A stretch of 64,000 nt of DNA from Paragonimus westermani (GCA_008508345.1 QNGE01003697.1:1-64000); one strand, 5' to 3'; shown: positions 36,101 through 45,249, numbered from the stretch's first letter. Translations and numbers: made by a program. Notes: generated from the sequence alone by a model not told the origin.

Positions 36101-39100
36101 AATTGAACCAGTATCTGTTCCATGTAATAAAAATTAGGGTACGTGTTGTACACATTTAAACACAGTAGTTTTCATGCATGCAGATTTGAAACCGTCGGGT
36201 AGTGAGATAGTTTGTTAGCTGGAATATATTTATTGTAGATGTGGGGCAGTATTATAAACAGTTAGGCAGAAACCATGGTTTCATAGACGGAGAGTTCTGC
36301 TTAATTTCGGGCTTGAACATCAGCGTCCCAATGAGTTGCCAGGTTCAACGCCCTTCTTATGTTGGATTTCGTTTATTCAGAAACGGATGCAACCAGATAA
36401 CAGGTGTTACTTTGTATCACAAGAATCACAGTAGAGAATTGAGCAGAAGGTTTGAAACAATTGGAATCTGATGACATTTGGTCAGTTACCCTTAACTCCA
36501 AAGCGTATGTTGTGTGATCGTCTAAATTCCGTTTTTATCCACAATATAAAAACCTCACTGCGGTAGACTGTGTTCATTTAACCGTTGAGTAAAACATTTC
36601 TATGGGGCTTGATCAAGGCAAAGGCGGCTACAACAAGCCGTTCGTAGCATAGGGGGAGCAACTTAGTTTATCGTGTAAGCTTCGCGTTAAATAGATGCGA
36701 ACATCACCCTGAAAGTGTAGTCCAATATTTCCGTCTTTGATAACGAAGAATACGATGTCTGTCAAGCGAATTAAGAGGCAGAATTCTTTAACCAAAAAAG
36801 CTAACGAACCGTTTAGCGTTTACACCACAAGGCATTTTCAGTCATTCGGGAATTTTACCAAATTGAGTCACTAAGGACTACAGTAATCGGGACTAGAACC
36901 CACAATTGTCAGATGACTTCGTCATCACACAGCCTTCTGAAGTTCGCAGCGTAACGTTCATTGGCGCAATCCAACTTCTCACCCGGATGACCTTGATGCA
37001 CTTTACAGAGTGCATAATTCCGAACGGTTGGTTAGAAAACTGGTGGCAGTAACCAGTGGTGATAGGGAGGAAACCAAGGTGATATATATGTATATATATA
37101 TATGCACTCATTCAGTCGATTGTAATCCTGATCATTATAACAGAGCTGGACAGTGAAAGGATAAATTATTTACACGTATAATGGGAGACCAGCGCATAAA
37201 ATGCAAGTATTCAGCACAAAATACAGCTGCGCTTTTAAAGTTGCACAAAATATTTTGTGCTATTGAGTGAAACCCACCTTTTCGTAGCTTTTCAAGTGAT
37301 GGTGAGCGAATCGGTTGATGTGTGGCTACAAAGTTTAACAACATTTCCTTTAGGCATTATTATGTCTGCTGCCTGAACTTTCGAAATTTCATTGAGCACA
37401 AACCACGATAACTGCATCGCAGCATTTCTGAACTGACATCTCTGACCTCGTTTTTGTGGAATTCGTGGGCTTCGCAAAATCCATTTTTCATGTCAGGCGC
37501 GACCAACAGGAAATGTAGTTAACCTCGGCCTACTTAGCAGGACTTTCATATTCAACTTACAGTTCATAGGGATCCGCTCAAATCTAAGTCCTGCATCCCA
37601 GTGGGTGGGTTCCACGGGAAACATTATCATGGCTCCATATGGACTATTCTGGTGGGTAGAGCGATCAGTCCATGAAAATTACAGCTTCTTCTCTTAATTA
37701 CATTCAACACTGTGAAAAGATTGTGCAGAAATCGACCTCATCAGAAAGATTCCCTGCACAACGACGGAAGTGGCAAATGACGATCGACCCTCGTTTACCC
37801 GGTTTTGCTGGATGATTTTGTACCAAAGACCAACAGAATCATGTGGGTTTGACTGATGTTGTATTGCACTGTTGGCCAGACCCACCGACCATACGCATAT
37901 AACCCGTCCAACAGATCTCGTTCATTCGACAACGTCAGTTTCAGTCCAAGGGTGACGCAGATTGGTGCTCCGTATGCGAGCGACCAGTAAAAGGTAGGCA
38001 TGATAAGTGACACAGCAGTGAAAACAAAGTACATTGTAGACGTCATAGAGTTTGGTAAACTGAAGAGTGGAATATGTGCGTAGGCGAGCCACCGATACCA
38101 AAGGACGGTGGTTACCAAGGTTGCGCTTCACTCAGAAATTTCATCACTTATGGGCCGTTCTTTTCTTCTTTACTGAGGTGCCCACGTTGAAAATCTTTGA
38201 ATATTCTTTGAAATATACCGATTTTAAGGTGACTTCTAGTGAGCTTAAGTTCTTGGTGGTTCGTGGTTTATATTCGGAATTTACTGAAATGTTTACCGTC
38301 TACTTTTGATGAGCATCGTCCCTATCCACCATCACCCCTCCTGGTAGTCCATATGTGCGCATCATGGCCTTTTGTACCGTAGTTAAAAACACTAAATAAC
38401 GCAGGGGAAGCAGTGCGGATCGATGTGCGAGTCTAATATTTTGATGTGTTCAACTCTGATTACAAAGTGCACACACGAACAACGTCTTCACGTTTGTTAA
38501 TTGCTCCTGAAAATAAGGAACCCTACGAACCGATTCACAGTCTTAACATTATGAAGGAGATGAGTTTTGGGTATTTGTAAAGACAAATTCTTACTGACGG
38601 TGGACCTCTAAAATTATTCACAAAATGCGAAAGTGCTACAGCACAGTACACCAGAATCTTCGGAAACAATCAACCGACATGAGGAAGGCATCCCCATTAC
38701 TTCTTTTATCAGGTGAACGTGAGCGAGAACAAGCTGCAGTTGTATGGTTCTTCATGCGTATGAAAACGCTCATCAATAACCAGTTAAGTAAGTACAATCC
38801 ACACAACTGTCGTGAAAATGTGAGTCCATTTTAGCGACAAGTTCGGAGAGAAACTAGGCTGGACGGATTTCTCAATGGTGATCGTGATAAAATCCTGTCA
38901 CAACCAAGCATCAATAATTACTGATGAGTAGTCGGGGATTTGGTTTATTTTCAAGTTGACCATCACTCACATTTGATCGCAGCCTTCGCATTCAGATAGG
39001 CTTTCCAGCCAGCCTCTTTCGAAAACAAGCACTAGACTCGAGTTTCGCTCTCATTAGAGCTCATCAGTAGTGCATATCCTTGCCGCGGCCGGGATTTNTG

Positions 39101-42100
39101 AGTTCAGTGATCTCGACCTGTCTCGGAAGTCCTAATCGCCGGGTTATCGATTGGAGTTAACAGGCAGTATTTGCATCAATAATTAGCCCGTTTTCACGCA
39201 ATCCCCGAATAATATAAACATAATATGATTCTTAGGATGGCCACAACGAGACTAATGTATGTTCACATTGTAGGTAACTTCTGAAGCTAACTTCTGTGCA
39301 CGATGTTCTTCTAACTCTAATATCCGTGCACCGTTACGTCAACACTCCGTATAAAACCATAATGTTTCTCATTAGCCTCAATACGCCATTACAACAATAA
39401 CAATGTGTATGTGGAATATCAGATTAGTGGTGGAAGTTATCATTTTTAAAAGCCATTCCATGATAAATTCTTTTCCAACAATGTATAGGCTAGAAATCGG
39501 CTTTTCCTGACATCGGCTGACTACATTTTATAAATATAGCTGTATTCCATGCTTTAGTTGTATATTAGCGCTGCAGCCGTATTTTGTCAGCAGAACAACC
39601 TGTGATTGTTCTATTTTGTTAATGAGAAAGCCAAAATGTTATCATGACAATAAATTAGGGATTCTACTATGCAGTTGATGCAAGCATATTCGAAAATACA
39701 GAGGATAGACCATCATTCTTCTGTTTGTGCCTGAAAAGCTGTATTTCAGTGTCTTGGCGTCAGTTGACGCTTTCCGTTTGCATCCGTTCAAGAAGGCTGA
39801 ACAATCGTGGAACGATTTTCACACTCGGTATCTTTGTCTAGAGGTAGTTACCCAGAAGCAAAAACTCCAGCAGAATGAAAATGACCCCTGTCGGCGGAGG
39901 GACTTATATGTGCACGTCTTTGTTACCCACTTCAGGATAAGTTCTGACCTCCGAACTCTCAGCTGCCAAGTTATTACGACAAACTCGGGTGGCTGTGGGC
40001 AGTAAGACCAGTAAACTTGTTCAGCTACATCAAGGTGTTGACTTATACGACTGACTGACAAAATTCAGGCTTGTGCATCCTCAGGTTCAGCTGTGGTTCT
40101 TGTTTTGGCTCTGAAATATACCATAAAGTGCCTTAGGTAATTCATTACTTAGGAGACGGGTCATCTAGACACCACTATTGCTCGGAGACCCTGGTGATCT
40201 CTGTAATCGGGTGTGGTATAATGGAAACTGTCTTCGGGCATTCGAAAACTGCAAGGTACAATAGTTTATATAATCGTATTTTAAATCGCTGTGACAAGCT
40301 GTCACCTGGTGTTATCAAACGTTCACCTTGTGTTATTATCTGCACCTCTTGTTAGACCACAACTCACCACATACAAAGGTTTACTTCATGACCTTTATCG
40401 GCTGTCACTGAGTCACCGGCGTCCGTACAATGGTATTAAATCAAAGGTGTGCTTTTATGATAGGATGTGTGTGGGAGGTCATCGTTTTTTGAGATTCTTA
40501 CAGGAACAGTGACAGTTAATAATGGGCATTTTTGAGACGGTAGATCAAGACATCGGTCTGCAAAATTCCCGATGATCTTCCAAACCGTGGTTAGGATAGG
40601 AATATCACTTCATGTTGTGTCCGAAGACGTGAAAGTTAAAGAACGAAGAGGGAAAAGGCATGAAAACGTGAAGAAGTGTTCAAAATTTACGGTAGTTAAG
40701 CAGGGGGAAACTGTTTGTACAATGATTAACAGTGCTCCATTTAAGCACTTCTCCCGAATCGATCAGATCCGTGCTCTGAGGGATTTACAAAATTGAAGTG
40801 ACTATCGGATGTCTCTTTCGCATCTCAATGCGATTAGAAAAACATGAAGCAACAGCAACTGACATAAGCCAAAAGACAGCGTTTGGTTTCTCTGGTAGTG
40901 TGGTAAAGTGATCTTGACCAACGACATCCTGATCACCTCTGTTACCAGCTCACATTCCTACTGAACACGTTGAAGATCTGTTAGACTGCACTGCCAGTGT
41001 ACGCTGTAATATTGCAAGTCCACACAAGCTGGACTGTGTGCCCAGCAGGGAATGGTAGAAATTTTCCTCAGAAATAGTGTGGTTTGATGTGATTTGGATC
41101 GCTTAACAACGATGATGACAGAATTTAATACAACTGGCCCGATGATTAATAACCGAAACCGGGATGTTTAATATCTCACCTTTTTGCTTCAGATAAATTT
41201 CTGAGGCTAGTCGAAACGCTGAAACAATCCAAGAAACGGTCCTTTACAAACCAATAAGTTGTTATTAGTAAAACTTGCCTTATAGCCTGAACGTCCTAAA
41301 TTAAAGGGTATCATCTTGTCAGGCAGTGAGTTCGTGTCTTACTCCTCGCTGGAAAGCATGAACAACTTTCTGATTATGTCCGTTGCACAGTAGTGTGATT
41401 TTTTCGGATTAAACAGCAAATTACATTGGAATTACTATTTTCTTAGCTCAAGAGAGATTTTAATTTTGGAGTAGTTCACAGTTAGTTTAAAGACATAAGT
41501 TGAAAACCGTATCAGTACACCTTAAACTGAACCGTTAACTGAATGCATATAAACCGGAAACGGTAGTGTGCAATGAGCACACATAGTCGGTGTGGTTGGC
41601 AGTGTTATATGTGAAAAGGAATTTACCTAAAAGCATGCAACTTCATTATTCGTCTGCTTGACATCTAAGCAGAATTCAAAAGATTTGGTTTCAGCCACTC
41701 CTACTGAGCAATCGTAATTACTTCACTTATTGTGGATCTTACCTGTCGTCTTACTAGACCACAAGACGGAGTACAGTCAACTGGAAGATGGCTGAAGAAG
41801 ACGTTAGAAAGTGTCTATCGTGAGACGAAAGCCTGTCAGCTTCAGTTAATTTGTACTAGTTTTAGGTTCATGTGGCTAGCCTTTATTGGAAAGATAAGAA
41901 ATCGGTTTTCACAGTGACAATCGTTGCAAAAGTAATTTTAAATTGAAACACTTCCAAAATTTACCTTACAAAAATACGTTGTTTAACTGCAGAACGAACA
42001 TGCTGTTCAGGTAACATTCAACAAGGTGCTCATTTATCTTTGATTTGCACCCTTGTAGCGTCCTCAAGCTGTGAAAAAGTATCTGTGCAAATGTTCATTA

Positions 42101-42318
42101 CGTTTGAGTAAATAGTTTGATCTTCTCTGTTTTCGTTTTCAGATGAAGCTGCAGGTGGTGTTGATGATTTTATCGCCGGTGTTCTCAAAGTACCTTATAC
42201 CTACACAGTGGAATTATGCGATGAAGGTCGCTATGGGTTTCTCTTGCCAGCGTCGTTTATCAGAACAGTCGGCAGACAATTGTGGACTGCAGTCAAAGTT
42301 TTCGCACATCATATGTAG
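20975..42318 (+). CDS. Secreted-type M14 metallocarboxypeptidase, carboxypeptidase B-like (zymogen), 10 exons
   Basis: Exons: 20975?-21104, 22017-22173, 22443-22541, 22627-22725, 24209-24307, 27329-27424, 29110-29200, 33711-33919, 35757-35841, 42143-42318. Splice phases agree at every junction and no internal stop remains. Exons 1-3 encode a propeptide of the M14A type, ending in an Arg-rich activation region ('RMARTLFR'). The mature enzyme follows. Zinc ligands are His and Glu of 'HARE' and His of 'LHSY'. Substrate carboxylate binding uses Arg in 'LWRK' and 'NR' in 'DLNRNF'. Tyr248 is created across the exon 9/10 junction, and the catalytic Glu is in '[11 protein letters not shown]'. Asp occupies position 255 (in 'GGVDDF'), the mark of carboxypeptidase B, so release of C-terminal Lys/Arg is expected. 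About 413 residues are visible, close to the family length. The signal peptide and true start are not found. Confidence 0.9.
21305..21490 (+). repeat. Full-length diverged hammerhead SINE in carboxypeptidase intron 1
   Basis: The copy follows the 45.2-kb SINE from the tRNA-like head (diverged, about 21309-21335) through the GCAAGGATATG bridge (21364-21374) and ribozyme to the 3' body ending in a TGGGTGGTGTTCA segment. Base substitutions are frequent but the length is kept. It lies in the sense orientation of the host gene. Confidence 0.65.
21374..21418 (+). ncRNA. Hammerhead ribozyme relic with compensated stem II
   Basis: Stem II is ACUCU (21387-21391) and AGAGU (21396-21400), perfectly paired. 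Relative to the intact copy the closing G-C pair has become A-U, a double change that keeps pairing. GAAA is intact (21401-21404). The core has one damaging change (CUGAUGA to CUGGUGA), and stem I (GCAAUA/UAGCGC) and stem III are partly unpaired. Probably inactive. Confidence 0.6.
22017..22173 (+). CDS. Carboxypeptidase exon 2: second half of propeptide
   Basis: Acceptor TTTCAG ends at 22016 and the donor is AAG|GTGGCC. The 157 bp begin with the third base of a codon and end in phase 0. The 52 residues include '[19 protein letters not shown]' and 'YNSFHYLVL', the beta-helix-beta pattern that ends M14 propeptides (normally V-P-P...DLL...I-x-Y-x-V-L). The donor is the weakest in the gene. Confidence 0.7.
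22443..22541 (+). CDS. Carboxypeptidase exon 3: activation segment and mature N terminus
   Basis: 99 bp, phase 0 at both ends. The acceptor is TTTTTAGAGAG, with the last AG chosen because it keeps phase with exon 2. The donor is GAT|GTGAGT. The product is basic ('[15 protein letters not shown]'), giving trypsin-type activation sites, then '[11 protein letters not shown]', which begins the mature fold (normally Tyr...the helix preceding the Tyr-Pro loop). Confidence 0.8.
22627..22725 (+). CDS. Carboxypeptidase exon 4
   Basis: 99 bp, phase 0. Acceptor TGTGCAG, donor CAT|GTGAGG. The residues '[20 protein letters not shown]' and '[10 protein letters not shown]' correspond to the first helix and strand of the catalytic domain, where the family has Y-P...G-x-S-x-E-G-R-P-I/M. 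Confidence 0.9.
24209..24307 (+). CDS. Carboxypeptidase exon 5: first zinc-binding motif
   Basis: 99 bp, phase 0. Acceptor ACTTCAG, donor AGG|GTAAGT. Contains '[20 protein letters not shown]', the PROSITE-type zinc signature: His69 and Glu72 (bovine carboxypeptidase A numbering) are H and E of HARE, followed by the conserved W-I. Confidence 0.97.
24390..26165 (+). mobile_element. Decayed LINE in carboxypeptidase intron 5 (same family as 18.8-kb copy)
   Basis: RT N-terminal pieces are readable at 24492-24845: '[14 protein letters not shown]', '[13 protein letters not shown]' and 'LRQPTEVRE'. Scattered later pieces run to '[12 protein letters not shown]' (about 25715-25755). The last 200 bp (about 25945-26165) match the 3' end of the LINE at 20500-20700, including the GTGAATGTTGTTGTT and GGAGGCTGTTTTGTTGATG segments. 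Stops are everywhere. It is inserted in the same sense as the host gene. Confidence 0.7.
27329..27424 (+). CDS. Carboxypeptidase exon 6
   Basis: 96 bp, phase 0. The acceptor is CTAAAAG, which is poor in pyrimidines next to the junction. The donor is ACG|GTGAGC. '[18 protein letters not shown]' is the strand leading to the conserved N-P-D-G-Y/F...T-H motif. Confidence 0.95.
29110..29200 (+). CDS. Carboxypeptidase exon 7: substrate-binding Arg and Asn-Arg
   Basis: 91 bp, enters in phase 0 and leaves in phase 1. Acceptor CCTAATAG, donor GAG|GTGAGC. '[20 protein letters not shown]' contains Arg127, and the following 'LNRNF' contains Asn144-Arg145. These residues hold the C-terminal carboxylate and stabilise the transition state. 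Confidence 0.96.
29201..33710. other. Carboxypeptidase intron 7: nothing recognised except a TA repeat
   Basis: A 4.5-kb intron. The longest open stretch (32142-32636, 164 codons) has no known motif. A TA microsatellite lies at 30998-31026. Confidence 0.55.
30998..31026. repeat. TA microsatellite
   Basis: Imperfect (TA)n with a single G interruption in the middle, so it is nearly self-complementary. It lies in carboxypeptidase intron 7. Confidence 0.85.
33711..33919 (+). CDS. Carboxypeptidase exon 8: third zinc ligand
   Basis: 209 bp, enters in phase 1 and leaves in phase 0. Acceptor CTTGTTTAG, donor ATG|GTGAGT. Starts with '[20 protein letters not shown]', which includes the Cys usually paired in this family. 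Later '[19 protein letters not shown]' contains the third zinc ligand His196 and Tyr198. Confidence 0.97.
35335..35555 (-). repeat. Full-length diverged hammerhead SINE in carboxypeptidase intron 8
   Basis: On the - strand the copy reads box A-like sequence (about 35540-35515, including GAGCAACACGGTTACTCCC), then the box B region, a 45-nt ribozyme relic at 35448-35404, and the 3' body ending near 35340. It lies antisense to the host gene. Limits are approximate and no target duplication was found. Confidence 0.6.
35404..35448 (-). ncRNA. Hammerhead ribozyme relic (core and stem II mutated)
   Basis: Same 45-nt frame as the other copies. The 5' strand of stem I (GCACUA) is kept and its partner reads UAGUAG. 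The core is CUGAGCA instead of CUGANGA. AAAA replaces GAAA. Stem II strands no longer pair. Inactive by any standard. Confidence 0.45.
35585..35642 (+). repeat. SINE 3'-end fragment
   Basis: About 58 bp resemble the 3' body of the hammerhead SINE on the + strand: GGCCTGAATGCAAAAACTG, then ATTAAATGTGAGTGGCGTTC. It lies about 30 bp from the oppositely oriented copy at 35335-35555, so the two form an inverted pair. Confidence 0.4.
35757..35841 (+). CDS. Carboxypeptidase exon 9 (85 bp)
   Basis: A small exon identified by position and fit. The acceptor TTACGACAG ends at 35756. The exon enters in phase 0 and leaves in phase 1 with a strong donor (T|GTAAGT). The product runs '[14 protein letters not shown]' and then '[12 protein letters not shown]', matching the family helix followed by Y-x-x-G-x(4-5)-L-Y. 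The last T joins AT of exon 10 to make TAT, which supplies the conserved Tyr248. No other exon of the right phase was found between exons 8 and 10. Confidence 0.88.
37081..37104. repeat. TA microsatellite
   Basis: Short (TA)n with one G interruption, similar in design to the tract at 30998-31026. Confidence 0.8.
39029..39073 (-). ncRNA. Hammerhead ribozyme with intact core (type I layout)
   Basis: Read 5' to 3' on the - strand from 39073: stem I GCACUA, core CUGAUGA (39067-39061), stem II GCUCU-AAUG-AGAGC (39060-39047), GAAA (39046-39043), a minimal stem III within CUCGAGUC, then the second stem I strand UAGUGC (39034-39029). All conserved core bases are present. Stem II has five Watson-Crick pairs and stem I has six. 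Predicted cleavage follows the GUC, between 39035 and 39034. The layout is that of the minimal hammerheads known in the schistosome Smα retroposon. Activity is inferred only. Confidence 0.85.
39150..39169. repeat. 20-nt exact repeat, copy 1
   Basis: ATTGGAGTTAACAGGCAGTA is found here and at 45052-45071. In both places it lies near a hammerhead SINE, on the + strand. An exact 20-mer twice in 64 kb is unlikely by chance, so it is probably part of a dispersed repeat. Confidence 0.5.
42143..42318 (+). CDS. Carboxypeptidase exon 10: catalytic Glu and stop
   Basis: Acceptor CGTTTTCAG. The exon enters in phase 1 and ends at the TAG (42316-42318). '[16 protein letters not shown]' carries the specificity Asp255, and '[16 protein letters not shown]' carries the catalytic Glu270. 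The C-terminal helix '[15 protein letters not shown]' has normal length. There is one more residue between Asp255 and Glu270 than in mammalian carboxypeptidase B. Confidence 0.97.
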
Positions 42319-42378
42319 TACCTCTAATAAAAGGCTTCAGAACGCGGAACGAATATTATCTTTCAAAAACAGTTAGCA

Positions 42379-42384
42379 AATAAA
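42379..42384 (+). terminator. Polyadenylation signal AATAAA
   Basis: A canonical AATAAA lies 61 bp after the carboxypeptidase stop codon and is followed by a T-rich stretch at 42404-42412. A short 3' UTR is therefore likely. Confidence 0.6.
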
Positions 42385-45051
42385 AATTGTAATCATTTGA
42401 CAATTTTATATACTCCAATGTGGTGGTTGTGCATAAATGTTATCACTACAGTGCTGAGACAATGTGTTTGATCTTGTTGGCATTGCCGAATACTACTGCA
42501 TTACTCCCTACTTTTGTGTTTTCCCTCCGCAATCGATTCTACCTTCGCAAAACCCCACACTTCTTGCGACGCAAGAGGTTTTTTACCATTGCTGCCGTAC
42601 CCGTTCTTGTTGAGTTGTGAACGTAAATTTACCACAACCAGCCTACATCAAATTTAGTGTGTTCGCCTGGGTATCGCAGCTTCACTCATAGTTGCATAAC
42701 GAATCCGTGTCATCCGCATCACTGTAGGCTACATTCACCGGAATCAAAGCGTTCTAGTCATTGTGGTTGGGAACGCCACCCAGCCATTCCGAGGCTTGAT
42801 TGAATTCTGAAGGTCAGCTGGATTTTCTGTTGATATTCATCTTCATTGGCGGTTGTCGTGCGATTGTGCTAAGGGTTTCGTTAGGTCCACCTTCCCACGG
42901 TTTTACTTGTTTTCACTAAAGCCTGCTTATTGTATGGTGAGTAAATCATAAAACAAAGTTTGTCTGCAGACTTGTCGTCCTCTGATTAAGACTGCTGAAG
43001 TACGTTAGCGTAAGGCTGGAGAAACTTTCGACGTACGAACCAAAGAGCAAGAAACTAGCTCCGCCATGAATCTCACTAAGGATTGTACACTTGTGTTGAG
43101 GTTAATAACACGCAATACTGCATGCTATAAAGAAATGTACTCATATATACATTTTACTATTGACACGTATGTTAAACTAAGTAGACTCATTCACGAGGTA
43201 ATAGCCGCTCAAGTTTGCTGTTCCTGGTTTTAGAGTGGCGTTACAAATGTTGTATTCATAATCTGATGAACGTACACAGGAATACCTTCGACTATTAACA
43301 CATGAATATGTTTGAATTCTCACCTGACATTTGATTTCTGGACGCATTATTTTAGCTTACCACCTGGTGTCAGTGTTGTTTGCTCTTTGCTGTTTGCCAT
43401 GAGTTTCGCTCACAAGAACATGGAACTAAGAGCGCGCGCTTTTGGATACAACTGCTGATGTATAAGTTTTTAATTTTGGGATTATTTTATCGTGAATCCA
43501 CTGTTTAATTTCACAGTCATATTTCGGCTCCTTCGTTTTCGATAGAGAATCGAATAAACTGTCATTTTTGTTAAAAGACGTTTTGGTGCGTGATGCAAAG
43601 TTGCCAATCACGGATACCTAGGGAACCATACATAATATAACAGACTGTTATGAACAGAGATTTAATATTTGTTGAGCGAAATACACAAGCAGCATCTTAC
43701 GACATTGTGAACAGTATCGTCATTGAATAATGGCTGGAGGGATTCAAGACAGATTGTTGATGAGCTATTCCACCAGAAATGTGCGACTTGATCAGCTCCA
43801 CACAATGAAATGACACGAAAACAGACTTTCGAACAGCAAGCACCACGCGAAATTCTTTAATAACCTGGATACAGGAAGTAACTGTAACTTTGGAACTATT
43901 TTGCGTCTCACACCACAAGTAGACCGGTGGAGTCTGCAAGCTCCTGCCTCATAAAAAGTGTAGAACCAAGCGAACTGAAGATGACCGACTGAAAATAACG
44001 TAATGAGCAAACAGTGAGTAAATTTTCGATACATGAAGTCGATATGAGGGCGAGTCAATAATTAAACGTGACGATAACACTGCGGAGTGACAATTGAGCG
44101 TACAGCGCTATTCGTAAGTTCGAGTGCGCGGAGTACTTGTTGTTATCTCTACTCGTTCAAACAGACGTCCAAGCATATACAAAGATTCGAAACAAGGAGT
44201 GCAAACGACAATCGGAACTCTAAAATAGTCAGCAAGAAACAACTATAATCCTTATAAGAGTATTAGTGCAAAATGTGCTTATAATGAGAAAGTGAATACC
44301 AGGTTGGTACTAGAAATGCGTGAATAACAAAACTAGATGACAAAAGTTTTCAACCTACCAACACTCTGAGAGTAAAATATAAATGACCTGTTTGGTTTTG
44401 AATCACTCAGTGATCCATTTGTGATCTTTGCAGTAATTCTGGTGGAATAATTGGTATAAGCGAAGTCCTTAACAGGTAATTCGTTTGCTGGATGAATCTG
44501 TACAAGTCTTTGAAATGAAACATTTCTTGGTGAAGCCGTATACCGTTCAGATTGAAGGACGGTGTCAAGGCTTAATGTTTTGTCCTTCTGATGTCGTTTG
44601 GGTTGTCTCGCAACTTAAGCATGAATAGCAAAACCTGGTGGTTGTTGATTTGACAGTGTTCGTGACCGATAGTTGTCTCACAGCTTCTACGTCACACACA
44701 ACGCCTAGTAAGTTCAGCATAGCTCGAGGAGTCCTTCCTGAAGGAAGTGTGGATGCAGCCAATGTCTACTCATTAAACACGTGGTCGGTGTTGTCAAGCG
44801 CTTGATTCGAATTTGGCGTTCATTTGATATCGTTCGTGGTGTTTGTCCTTCAGCAAGTATGCAGAAGGTGATCGTTGTTGACTTGACCGCCATATCCAAG
44901 TATCTCACGATATACTTCCCTGAAAATTTCGTTCCTTTTTTTCATCTGAAAGATGAAAAGACACTGAGTGCGGGCAATTTCTTCTGTATTTTAGACCAAC
45001 TGTTCAGAAAAAGTGTTTGGAAAACGACTATTATGGAAACTTTCCAAATAT
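42385..45051. other. No recognisable gene
   Basis: Downstream of the carboxypeptidase gene. Open frames on both strands (for example 43792-44058 on the - strand) show no family motif. Nothing supported. Confidence 0.5.
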
Positions 45052-45071
45052 ATTGGAGTTAACAGGCAGTA
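45052..45071. repeat. 20-nt exact repeat, copy 2
   Basis: The same 20-mer as at 39150-39169, here about 105 bp upstream of the box A of the 45.2-kb SINE. Confidence 0.5.
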
Positions 45072-45176
45072 ACTGTGTCTCCTCTCAAGACGATCGGGCA
45101 ACCTGATCATTGCTCACAAGCGAGAGTGGTTGAGCGTTCAGATTTGATAATTCGGTCGTGCCTAATGTGAGGTCAA

Positions 45177-45196
45177 TGGCGCAGTGGTTAACACGG
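45177..45196 (+). promoter_or_regulatory. RNA polymerase III box A
   Basis: TGGCGCAGTGGTTAACACGG closely fits the tRNA D-arm/box A consensus (TRGYNNARNNGG). Confidence 0.7.
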
Positions 45197-45221
45197 TTGC
45201 CCCATGATTGGAATGGCCGGA

Positions 45222-45231
45222 GTTCAAATCC
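45222..45231 (+). promoter_or_regulatory. RNA polymerase III box B
   Basis: GTTCAAATCC matches the tRNA T-arm/box B consensus (GWTCRANNC). It lies 45 bp downstream of box A, close to tRNA spacing. Confidence 0.75.
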
Positions 45232-45249
45232 CGGCCGTGGCAAGGATAT

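Larger units (their letters stand above)
38908..39185 (-). repeat. Hammerhead SINE insertion with 13-bp target duplication
   Basis: GCATCAATAATTA occurs exactly at 38908-38920 and 39173-39185, bounding the insertion. Next to the left copy is the 3' tail, and the element reads on the - strand through body and ribozyme (39073-39029) to the box B remainder (AAATCCCGG) ending at the N (39098). The part right of the N (39099-39172) does not show box A on the - strand. It ends in a 20-nt segment found also at 45052-45071. An inverted 5' segment or a misjoin at the N would both explain this. Confidence 0.7.
35842..42142. other. Carboxypeptidase intron 9 (6.3 kb)
   Basis: Holds a TA microsatellite (37081-37104) and the retroposon copy with the intact hammerhead (38908-39185). 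No other exon, RNA gene or mobile element is recognised. The single N at 39098 lies in this intron, so its true length is uncertain. Confidence 0.6.

Noticed and set aside
36598..36690. Candidate missing carboxypeptidase exon ending at a strong GTAAGC donor
   Set aside because: The frame that gives the right exit phase contains a stop and lacks the family pattern. The 35757-35841 exon fits phase, motif and the split Tyr codon.
43680..44060. Possible mariner-type or other transposase relic, suggested by the GAGGGCGAGTCAATAATTAAACG stretch and - strand frames
   Set aside because: Translations on both strands show no helix-turn-helix or DDE/D motif, and no inverted repeats were seen.
45172..45245. 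Possible genuine tRNA gene
   Set aside because: Box A and box B are tRNA-like, but there is no acceptor-stem pairing or anticodon arm, and the same head is repeated with the ribozyme body elsewhere. It is the head of a SINE.
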